Below, one piece after another: positions 1 through 5,170 of a DNA stretch of 5,170 nucleotides. The position numbers and the translations under genes are program-made. Every line of letters starts with the position of its first letter. Position 1 is the first letter of the stretch. Origin of the DNA: Bacteroidales bacterium (lineage in GTDB: Bacteria; Bacteroidota; Bacteroidia; Bacteroidales; JAFGXI01); the NCBI GenBank assembly GCA_026985625.1, contig JALSQC010000032.1, positions 1-5,170 on the forward strand, given 5' to 3'. The notes under the pieces were generated by a model. The model did not search any database. It worked only from the letters and a program-made list of their open reading frames with translations, and was not told the DNA's origin.

Positions 1-1
1 T

Positions 2-469
2 GTTATTAATGCCGTTAATGGTGGAGAAAATGGTTTTGAGTATTCTAATATTACAAATAATTATGCCGGAGTTTATTTTAAAGGTATTTTTCCTAATGGT
101 TCGGATACGGCAAAACTTGTAAATTTGGGTTTTCCGTTCGAAACAATTTATCCTGTAAATAAACAATATTATGTTATGTCTCTTGTATTAGATTTTTTTA
201 CAGATACCATTACGTTTGTAAATAATAAAAAAAATGTAAATAAAATATTGGTTTATCCAAATCCAAATAATGGTAATTTTATTGTTAAATTACATAATAA
301 TTTGTTAAATAATATAATGGTTTACGATATAAGAGGGAAATTAGTATATAAAAAAATTACTGATAAATCGATAATAAATATTAATTTGCAAGATGTTGAG
401 CAAGGGGTTTATATTTTGACTATAAAAAACAAAAATAGTATTAACAATTTTAGAGTTATAGTAAAATAA
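2..469 (+). CDS. Secreted protein with C-terminal T9SS type A sorting domain (5'-partial)
   Basis: The frame is open from base 2 to the TAA at 467-469 (155 codons), so this is only the C-terminus of a longer protein. The TTG at 125 lies inside it and is not a credible start. Residues 1-66 end in GFPFETIY (43-50) followed by VMSLVLDFF (58-66). This resembles the end of a flavodoxin-like or glutamine-amidotransferase-like domain found in large Bacteroidota secreted proteins, often annotated as xanthan-lyase or golvesin-like; that link rests on motif memory only. Residues 81-155 are a textbook type A sorting domain: ILVYPNPNNGNF (81-93), MVYDIRGKLVY (106-116), GVYILTI (135-141) and a basic end, RVIVK. 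Such a domain directs export across the outer membrane by the type IX system, with removal by the sortase PorU and surface attachment or release. The catalytic function cannot be read from this fragment. The sorting-domain call is firm; the upstream domain is tentative. Confidence 0.9.
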   Translation, partial: VINAVNGGENGFEYSNITNNYAGVYFKGIFPNGSDTAKLVNLGFPFETIYPVNKQYYVMSLVLDFFTDTITFVNNKKNVNKILVYPNPNNGNFIVKLHNNLLNNIMVYDIRGKLVYKKITDKSIININLQDVEQGVYILTIKNKNSINNFRVIVK

Positions 470-478
470 AAAATGTAA

Positions 479-1276
479 TTATTTAAATGGAGAGTTTTGA
501 TACATTTTTTTTATTACAACGGGAAAATATTTTTCGCTTATATTTTTTAGATAATTTTCGGTAGGAGGTAGTTTTGTTTGTGAAAAGCTTCCGAAAACAA
601 AGTTTCCTTTATAATCATAGATACTGTAATGTATTTTTATGATTCTGGGATAAGTTCCATTACCTGACGAATATGGGTTGGAATAATCGGAACGTATCTC
701 GAATTGATTTATAAATAAAAAGTAATCGTTACCAAAATGTTGTGCTGTTTTTTGTAATATTTTTTTATTTGCAAAGCTAATGTTAAACAGTTGTGTGTTT
801 CTATCAACAACTTTACTTTCTATTTGTCCGTCTTTTATTGCTTTTCGCGATGTGTGTTTTTCGTATTTTTCGATATCTTTAGGTTTTATATAAAACTTTG
901 TTTTGTTTTTTGGGAATTTCATTTGCATAGGGCTAACGTAATCGTATCTGGCGAATTGATATAATGCTGTTAAATAATCTTGATTATCTTGTGTTGTGTT
1001 GTTTAGTAACGATATGCAATTTATTGAATCTCCAAGTATTTTTATTACTTCGTTATCAAGCGATTGTCTAAAATAATTTAATATTTGTTTATGTGTTTTA
1101 TTATTTGCTTTTGCAAATCTAAACTCATCGTCAACAAGATACATATATGGGAAAAACGGAACTACTAAAATTTTTTTAGGTCTAAAAGCCAATATTTTAT
1201 TTGGTTTAAATTTTGTTTGCGAGAAACTATTTAAGGTTATTGTTAATAAAAGTAATATTAAAAAAAGTTTTTTCAT
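479..1276 (-). CDS. Secreted/periplasmic protein of unknown function, last gene of the rseP operon
   Basis: I do not recognise this 265-residue protein. The N-terminus is a clear Sec signal peptide: MKK, a hydrophobic stretch (residues 4-15), then NSFSQ, with probable cleavage between S19 and Q20, leaving an N-terminal Gln as is common in Bacteroidota. There is no lipobox cysteine and no later membrane segment, so a soluble periplasmic or outer-membrane-associated protein is expected. A mature beta-strand segment KKILVVPFFPYMYLVDDE (34-51) precedes an amphipathic stretch (about 60-82) with alternating charged and hydrophobic residues. A second strand-rich part includes YFLFINQFEIRS (185-196) and IIKIHYSIYDYKGNFVFGS (212-230). 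The ILVVPF strand followed by a helix recalls the opening of TolB-N/CsgG-like folds, which is speculation. The ATG lies 3 bp after the rseP stop, with no Shine-Dalgarno but an AT-rich leader. Co-transcription with rseP is likely. Coding status is well supported by the signal peptide, length and tight spacing. Confidence 0.85.
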   Translation of the reverse strand: MKKLFLILLLLTITLNSFSQTKFKPNKILAFRPKKILVVPFFPYMYLVDDEFRFAKANNKTHKQILNYFRQSLDNEVIKILGDSINCISLLNNTTQDNQDYLTALYQFARYDYVSPMQMKFPKNKTKFYIKPKDIEKYEKHTSRKAIKDGQIESKVVDRNTQLFNISFANKKILQKTAQHFGNDYFLFINQFEIRSDYSNPYSSGNGTYPRIIKIHYSIYDYKGNFVFGSFSQTKLPPTENYLKNISEKYFPVVIKKMYQNSPFK

Positions 1277-1279
1277 TTG

Positions 1280-2599
1280 TTATTTAAAAAGTTTTATAAT
1301 ATCGTTACCATTTGCAAAAAGCAATAAACCTATAAGAATTACCATTCCTGCTATTTGAGCGTATTCCATAAATTTTTCGCCGGGTTTTTTGCCTGTAATC
1401 ATTTCGTATAGTAAAAACATAACATGTCCTCCGTCTAATGCAGGTATTGGTAAAACGTTCATTATTGCAAGAATAATAGATAAAAATGCTGTTAATCCCC
1501 AAAAAGCTTGCCAATCCCATGTCGATGGAAATATTTTGCCTATTGATATAAATCCTCCAAGCGATTTGTATGCTCCGGTATCGGTGTTAAATAGCATTTT
1601 TAGTTGTTTTATATAGCTGTTTAAAGTTTTAAAAGCTTTGTTTATTCCTGCGGGTATTGCTTCTAATAATGAGTATTTGCGAGTTTCGAATTTAAAAAAT
1701 TTCTCGAAATTGGTATTTACAAAGACTCCTATTGTTCCGTCTTTAGATAGTTTTGCTTTAATTGTTTTTGTTTTGTTATCTCGCTTAACTTTTATTTCTA
1801 CTGTTTTATTTTTATTTTTGTTTAAAATATTTTTTACTTGGTCGTAAAATTCAACGGGTTGGTTGTTTATTTCTATAATTCTATCGCCAACTTTAAATCC
1901 CATTTTTTTTGCTTTTGAATCTTTTGGTATATCGCCTATCTCAAAAGGAAATCGTGGACTTATAAATGTTGGGTCTTTTATCAAATCTTGAACGGCTTTT
2001 GTAGGAATATCTATTGTTATTTTTTTTCCGTTACGGTTTACAACAACGGTTTTGTTGTCGTTAATTATAATATTATGTATAACGTCTTTAAATTTAATTA
2101 TTTTTTCGTTGCTTACCGATAGAATTTTATCTCCGTTTTTAAATCCTAATTTTATAGCTGTTGAGTCTGCCATTATGCCGTATGATAAACTGTTATTTGG
2201 TAAATATTTTTCGCCCCAGGTAAAAAGTATCATTATGTAAATTACAAATGCCAAGATAAAATTTACCAGCACTCCGCCAAGCATTATTAATAATCGTTGC
2301 CATGTTTTTTTTGAACGAAACTCCCATGGTTGTGGTGGTTGTTTCATTTGTTCTTTATCCATTGATTCGTCAATCATTCCTGATATTTTTACGTATCCGC
2401 CTAAAGGTAACCAGCCTATGCCGTATTCTGTTTCGCCTTTTTTTACTTTAAATAGCGAGAACCATGGATTAAAAAAAAGATAAAATTTTTCTACTCTTGT
2501 TTTAAATAGTTTTGCAAAAAAGAAATGTCCAAACTCATGAAGAATTACAAGAATTGATAAGCTTAATATTAGTTGTGATGTTTTTACAAGTATTTCCAT
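1280..2599 (-). CDS. rseP: RseP-type site-2 intramembrane zinc metalloprotease (M50)
   Basis: Inner-membrane protease of 439 residues that cuts transmembrane segments of substrates such as anti-sigma factors and remnant signal peptides. The zinc motif HEFGH is at residues 21-25 inside the first membrane segment (about 7-30), with E22 as the catalytic base. The third metal ligand is in NVLPIPALDGGH (381-392, D389). GWLPLGGYVKISGM (62-75) is the conserved membrane-reentrant beta-loop. A second membrane segment lies at about 102-126, the third runs into the LDG motif (about 366-386), and the fourth is at about 412-430. Between segments 2 and 3 are two PDZ-like domains: about 138-200 (LGFKNGDKILSV) and about 217-290 (MGFKVGDRIIEINNQPV). 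Length and order match full-length bacterial RseP, with no missing key residue. The start gives an HExxH at the usual position near the N-terminus. It lies 7 bp after dxr, a common arrangement, and its substrate in this organism is unknown; no anti-sigma factor gene is in view. Confidence 0.97.
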   Translation of the reverse strand: MEILVKTSQLILSLSILVILHEFGHFFFAKLFKTRVEKFYLFFNPWFSLFKVKKGETEYGIGWLPLGGYVKISGMIDESMDKEQMKQPPQPWEFRSKKTWQRLLIMLGGVLVNFILAFVIYIMILFTWGEKYLPNNSLSYGIMADSTAIKLGFKNGDKILSVSNEKIIKFKDVIHNIIINDNKTVVVNRNGKKITIDIPTKAVQDLIKDPTFISPRFPFEIGDIPKDSKAKKMGFKVGDRIIEINNQPVEFYDQVKNILNKNKNKTVEIKVKRDNKTKTIKAKLSKDGTIGVFVNTNFEKFFKFETRKYSLLEAIPAGINKAFKTLNSYIKQLKMLFNTDTGAYKSLGGFISIGKIFPSTWDWQAFWGLTAFLSIILAIMNVLPIPALDGGHVMFLLYEMITGKKPGEKFMEYAQIAGMVILIGLLLFANGNDIIKLFK

Positions 2600-2606
2600 T
2601 AAAAAA

Positions 2607-3758
2607 TTATTTTATTAATAATTGTGCTATTTCTGTAGCTTTTTTGTTGCTGTTTATATAATCGGTTAAATCCGGTTTTTTTATATAATCGGTTTTTAAT
2701 ATTGTTTGTTCAATTATCTCCGGTATTTGTAAAAATTTTATTTTTTTATTTAAAAATGCTGATACAGCTACTTCGTTTGCTGCATTCATAACGCAAGGTG
2801 TATTTCCTGCTTTTTTTATAGATTCAATAGCAATGTTAAGACACTTGAATTTTGTTTTATTTGGTTTTTCAAATGTTAATGTGTTAAAATCGTTAAAACT
2901 AAATTTTTTAAATTTGTTTTTTATTCTATTCGGAAAACTAAGAGCATATTGTATAGGTATTTTCATATCGGGTAATCCTAATTGTGCTTTTAAAGATCCG
3001 TCTTCGAACTGAACAAGCGAGTGTATTATTGATTGCGGGTGTATTACTATTTCTATTTTTTCGGTAGGCACATCGAATAACCATTTTGCCTCGATAAGCT
3101 CTAATCCTTTATTCATAAGAGTTGCCGAGTCTATTGTTATTTTATTTCCCATAGACCAATTAGGGTGATTAAGAGCTTGTTCTATGGTAACATTTTTTAA
3201 AAAATTAGTATTTTTTTCTCTAAAAGGACCTCCTGATGCTGTTAAAATTAATTTGTCTATTTTGTTGTGCGTTTCGCCTACAAGGCATTGAAATATTGCA
3301 GAATGTTCCGAATCCACAGGTATAATATTGGCTTTGTGTTTTAGAGTTAGTTTGCTGATAAGTTCACCTGCAACAACAAGTGTTTCTTTATTTGCAAGTG
3401 CTATTGTTTTTTGAGCTTTTATTGCATTTATTGTTGATATTAATCCTGCATATCCTACAATTGCTGTTAAAACTATATCTATTTCTGATGATTCTACTAT
3501 TTGTTCTATAGATTTTGTTCCTGCAAAAATTTTTATTGGGAACTTTGATAATTCGCTACTTACTTTTTTGTATTTTGATTCGTCGGCAATTATTACTGTA
3601 TTTGGTAAATATTTTTTTGCTTGTGATATTAGTAAATCGGCATTTTTATTTGCAGTAAGAACTTCTACCTCGAAATAATCTGAGTTTTCTGATATAACTT
3701 CTAATGCTTGTGTTCCTATTGAACCGGTTGAACCTAATATAGCAATTCGTTTCCTCAT
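2607..3758 (-). CDS. dxr: 1-deoxy-D-xylulose 5-phosphate reductoisomerase (DXR)
   Basis: Cytosolic enzyme of 383 residues that converts 1-deoxy-D-xylulose 5-phosphate to 2-C-methyl-D-erythritol 4-phosphate with NADPH, the first committed step of the MEP route to isoprenoids (quinones, undecaprenyl carrier). The N-terminal Rossmann motif ILGSTGSIG is at 7-15 and binds NADPH. LANKETLV (121-128) is the conserved Asn-Lys-Glu element. Metal ligands are D149 and E151 in PVDSEHSA, and E220 in NKGLELIEA. SGGPF (175-179) binds substrate phosphate, and HPNWSMG (198-204) is the mobile lid over the active site. The helical C-terminal domain starts near 310 (NAANEVAV at 325-332). Length is typical and all catalytic residues seen in the E. 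coli enzyme have counterparts. The start chosen puts the Rossmann strand at residue 4, as in other members. It sits 11 bp downstream of the M23 gene and 7 bp before rseP, with no Shine-Dalgarno visible. Confidence 0.98.
   Translation of the reverse strand: MRKRIAILGSTGSIGTQALEVISENSDYFEVEVLTANKNADLLISQAKKYLPNTVIIADESKYKKVSSELSKFPIKIFAGTKSIEQIVESSEIDIVLTAIVGYAGLISTINAIKAQKTIALANKETLVVAGELISKLTLKHKANIIPVDSEHSAIFQCLVGETHNKIDKLILTASGGPFREKNTNFLKNVTIEQALNHPNWSMGNKITIDSATLMNKGLELIEAKWLFDVPTEKIEIVIHPQSIIHSLVQFEDGSLKAQLGLPDMKIPIQYALSFPNRIKNKFKKFSFNDFNTLTFEKPNKTKFKCLNIAIESIKKAGNTPCVMNAANEVAVSAFLNKKIKFLQIPEIIEQTILKTDYIKKPDLTDYINSNKKATEIAQLLIK
2653..2694 (-). repeat. 15-bp direct repeat pair inside dxr
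   Basis: The 15-base string TTTATATAATCGGTT (plus strand) occurs exactly at 2653-2667 and again at 2680-2694, 27 bp apart and so in frame. It encodes TDYIK (residues 356-360) and TDYIN (365-369) near the C-terminus of DXR. The intervening bases differ, so this is either a decayed 27-bp tandem duplication or chance in AT-rich sequence. The protein has a normal length, so no functional effect is expected. Confidence 0.6.
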
Positions 3759-3769
3759 ATAAATTAAGT

Positions 3770-4642
3770 TTAGAAATTAATGTAATCTTCGGGATTTAGA
3801 GCGTTGCCGTTATGCCAAAGTTCAAAATGCAGATGAGGACCTGTTGTTTCTTCGCCTGTGTTTCCTATAAAAGCAATAGGATCGGCGGTATTAACTTTGT
3901 CGCCTTCTTCTACAATTAAATTGTCGAGGTGTTTATAAATAGAAACTAAATTATTGTCGTGTTGAATTTGTATCACATAGCCTGTTTTTAGGGTCCACCC
4001 TGTAAAAATTACTCGTCCTTTAAGAACTGCTGTTATGGGCTCGTTTGCTTGCGATACTATATCAACTCCGTAATGATGATTTTTTTTATCAAATTTATTG
4101 GTAATAATTCCTTTAAGTGGGGGAAAAAAATGTATATCGGATAAATTGTTCGATGTTTTTGTTATTTCATACGGTGATACGTTATATGTTTCTTCTCGTT
4201 CTATTTTAATACGTAAAAGTGAATCGTCAACTGTTAGTTTATGATTTAAATCTACTTTGTAAATAGAATCGGTATGTGTGTTTTTGTTATAATCGACGTA
4301 ATTATTTAGTTTTTCTCCTTTAATTATTTTTTTTAAATTGTTAAAGTATTGATCTTTTATTTTTAGTGCTTGTTCTAACGAATCTACTTTTATAGCATTT
4401 AAAATAATATCTTTTTTTATTTCTCCGCTTGGATATCCGGGTATATATTCTTTTAATGGTGTATAAGCAATTGACAATATTATTATTGTTACCAAAACAA
4501 TAGTAAAGATTGTAAAAATATTTATTAATTTTAATCGACTTAGTTTTATCCACCAAACTTCTTTATATGAGTCTTCGTTAAAAACAACCAGTCGATATTT
4601 GTGTTTTAATTTTTTTAAAAAACTTGTTTTATTTTTTGCCAT
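3770..4642 (-). CDS. Membrane-anchored M23 family metallopeptidase
   Basis: A 290-residue peptidoglycan endopeptidase, predicted to sit in the inner membrane with its catalytic domain in the periplasm. Residues 1-36 are basic and cytosolic, with KYRLVVFNEDSYKEVWW (15-31), an N-terminal pattern I associate with Bacteroidota M23 proteins. One membrane segment follows (about 39-60), then a linker rich in charged residues and spaced hydrophobics (about 74-150), possibly a short coiled coil at 78-112. The LytM/M23 domain spans about 173-290. It begins FFPPLKGIITNKFD and has H190-x3-D194 (HYGVD), H238 in YKHLD, and HLHFE (270-274). Zinc ligands should be H190, D194 and H272, with H238 and H270 catalytic, so the site looks intact, unlike degenerate EnvC/NlpD-type activators. 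The domain ends at the C-terminus (NPEDYINF), as usual. The exact bond cut, and whether it works in division or wall growth, is not shown. It is first in the run leading to dxr and rseP. Confidence 0.93.
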   Translation of the reverse strand: MAKNKTSFLKKLKHKYRLVVFNEDSYKEVWWIKLSRLKLINIFTIFTIVLVTIIILSIAYTPLKEYIPGYPSGEIKKDIILNAIKVDSLEQALKIKDQYFNNLKKIIKGEKLNNYVDYNKNTHTDSIYKVDLNHKLTVDDSLLRIKIEREETYNVSPYEITKTSNNLSDIHFFPPLKGIITNKFDKKNHHYGVDIVSQANEPITAVLKGRVIFTGWTLKTGYVIQIQHDNNLVSIYKHLDNLIVEEGDKVNTADPIAFIGNTGEETTGPHLHFELWHNGNALNPEDYINF

Positions 4643-4659
4643 TTATTTTTATAAAAATA

Positions 4660-4667
4660 CAAAGATA
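4660..4667 (-). promoter_or_regulatory. Bacteroidota-type -7 promoter element for the M23-dxr-rseP operon
   Basis: Read on the minus strand the bases are TATCTTTG, an exact match to the Bacteroidota housekeeping -7 consensus TAnnTTTG. It lies 17 bp upstream of the M23 start codon, in the 111-bp spacer after the ligase gene. No TTTG or TTG is visible at the usual 19-21 bp further upstream, so only half of the promoter matches. The implied 5' leader would be only about ten bases. I saw no comparable element in the roughly 50 bases before rseP, nor in the few bases between the M23 gene and dxr, in line with a single transcript starting here. Confidence 0.5.
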
Positions 4668-4753
4668 ATTAAACAAATTGATACGTTTATTATTTTATAA
4701 TTAAAATAGGTTAAATTTTTTTAATAATCTTATTTTTATGTGTAATTAAAAAG

Positions 4754-5170
4754 TTATTTGTTAGTTTTTGAAAATAAAAATAACGAATAAAAATAAGAGA
4801 AAAATGTAACTCCTGCTTGAGTTTCAAAAGTATCTTCGGTAATGGTCGATAGTAGTATAATTATTAAAAAAATAATAAAAATGTATGAATTTTGTTTTTT
4901 TTCGTAAAATACAGGATAAAATATGGCAAAAATTATTAATGCAAATCCAAAAATACCAAAAGTTATAAAAAAAGTTAATAATTGATTGTGGGTTCTTCGC
5001 ATAAATTGTTTTTTAATTTTTGGTTTTAGTTTTAAATAAACATTCATAAAACTATCATTAATGTCTCCGGTTCCGGTTCCTAACCAAAAATTATTTTTTA
5101 AAATATTTAATCCTGTTTTAAAATAAAATAATCGTTGAGTTATCGAGTGTCCTTCGAAATATCCTGTTTT
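4754..5170 (-). CDS. O-antigen ligase/polymerase family membrane protein (N-terminus outside window)
   Basis: The frame is open from the right edge (base 5170) to the TAA at 4754-4756, giving the last 138 residues. The ATG at 5047 is internal, because family-conserved sequence continues upstream of it: GHSITQRLFYFKTGLNILK (7-25) and NNFWLGTGTGDIND (26-39). This is the large periplasmic loop region of the Wzy_C/WaaL superfamily. Next come RRTHNQLLTFFITFGIFG (58-75), including the conserved His-Asn-Gln, a membrane segment at about 64-88, and another at about 95-110. The end is TEDTFETQAGVTFFSYF (111-127) with a short hydrophobic tail, a pattern I know from Bacteroidota members. Such proteins polymerise or transfer lipid-linked glycans at the periplasmic face of the inner membrane. 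Ligase and polymerase cannot be told apart from this part. It lies 111 bp upstream of the M23 gene on the same strand. Confidence 0.88.
   Translation of the reverse strand, partial: KTGYFEGHSITQRLFYFKTGLNILKNNFWLGTGTGDINDSFMNVYLKLKPKIKKQFMRRTHNQLLTFFITFGIFGFALIIFAIFYPVFYEKKQNSYIFIIFLIIILLSTITEDTFETQAGVTFFSYFYSLFLFSKTNK

Larger units (their letters stand above)
479..4642 (-). other. Predicted four-gene operon: M23 peptidase, dxr, rseP, secreted unknown
   Basis: Four consecutive minus-strand genes are separated by 11, 7 and 3 bp, with no room for internal terminators or promoters between them. The only sizeable upstream spacer (4643-4753) carries a -7 promoter element. dxr next to rseP is a widespread bacterial gene order (in E. 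coli they are in the same cluster with uppS and cdsA between them). Here the pair is flanked by a cell-wall peptidase and an exported protein, which gives the cluster an envelope-maintenance theme. The upstream ligase gene is on the same strand, and read-through from it cannot be excluded because the spacer has no strong terminator. Confidence 0.75.

Noticed and set aside
1305..1520. Minus-strand open frame inside the 3' part of rseP.
   Set aside because: It overlaps the LDGGH and last membrane segment of RseP in another frame, and its Arg/Cys/Asn-rich product is typical of a shifted reading.
1389..2240. Plus-strand open stretches at 1389-1616, 1638-1847 and 2052-2240.
   Set aside because: They lie wholly antisense to rseP, whose protein has complete catalytic motifs. 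Their translations resemble no family and have no spacing or start context. They are by-products of rseP codon use.
4341..4556. Minus-strand open frame inside the M23 gene.
   Set aside because: It is a shifted reading of the membrane and linker region of the M23 peptidase, with a low-complexity Asn/Tyr/Lys/Arg product.
4674..4677. TTTG on the minus strand upstream of the -7 element, considered as a -33 box.
   Set aside because: It is only 6 bp from the -7 element, whereas Bacteroidota promoters need about 19-21 bp between the two.
4691..4708. Perfect 7-bp inverted repeat (TATTTTA, 4-base loop, TAAAATA) in the spacer after the ligase gene.
   Set aside because: The stem is entirely A-T and not followed by a T tract in the direction of transcription, so it is too weak for an intrinsic terminator and easily arises by chance in such AT-rich sequence.
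1..5170. Search for tRNA, rRNA, CRISPR array, insertion sequence, toxin-antitoxin pair or defence genes.
   Set aside because: Nearly all of the window is accounted for by six recognisable or signal-peptide-bearing coding regions. The only spacers are 111 bp or shorter, and no repeat array or RNA-like structure was seen.

Overview
The window comes from a very AT-rich member of the Bacteroidota. Three things point there. The protein at the left edge ends in a type IX secretion (T9SS) type A sorting domain. The only convincing promoter element matches the Bacteroidota -7 box (TAnnTTTG), and no gene has a Shine-Dalgarno sequence. The RseP, M23 and O-antigen-ligase proteins carry wording typical of that phylum (for example LPIPALDGGH in RseP, and RTHNQ plus TEDTxETQAGVTFF in the ligase). 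A T9SS argues against Bacteroides itself, but I cannot name a genus. All six coding regions end in TAA.

Layout. Bases 2-469 (+) hold the C-terminal 155 codons of a secreted, T9SS-sorted protein whose start lies outside the window. It converges, with a 9-bp gap, on a tight four-gene minus-strand run (479-4642). In transcription order this run is a membrane-anchored M23 peptidase, dxr (second step of the MEP isoprenoid pathway), rseP (site-2 intramembrane protease) and a secreted protein of unknown function. Gaps are 11, 7 and 3 bp, so one operon is very likely, driven from the 111-bp AT-rich spacer at 4643-4753. Upstream of that, also on the minus strand, is the C-terminal part of an O-antigen ligase/polymerase-type membrane protein (4754-5170), cut by the right edge. 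The frame stays open to base 5170, so the in-frame ATG at 5047 is not its start.

How the genes fit together. Most of the products act at the envelope: peptidoglycan cleavage (M23), undecaprenyl and quinone precursor supply (DXR), regulated intramembrane proteolysis (RseP), and surface polysaccharide ligation or polymerisation (ligase). The dxr-rseP pairing is a recurrent bacterial arrangement.

I found no RNA gene, CRISPR array, mobile element, riboswitch or attachment site, and no stretch over 300 bases lacks a gene. I see no clear new biological system. The most open item is the uncharacterised secreted protein at the end of the rseP operon.
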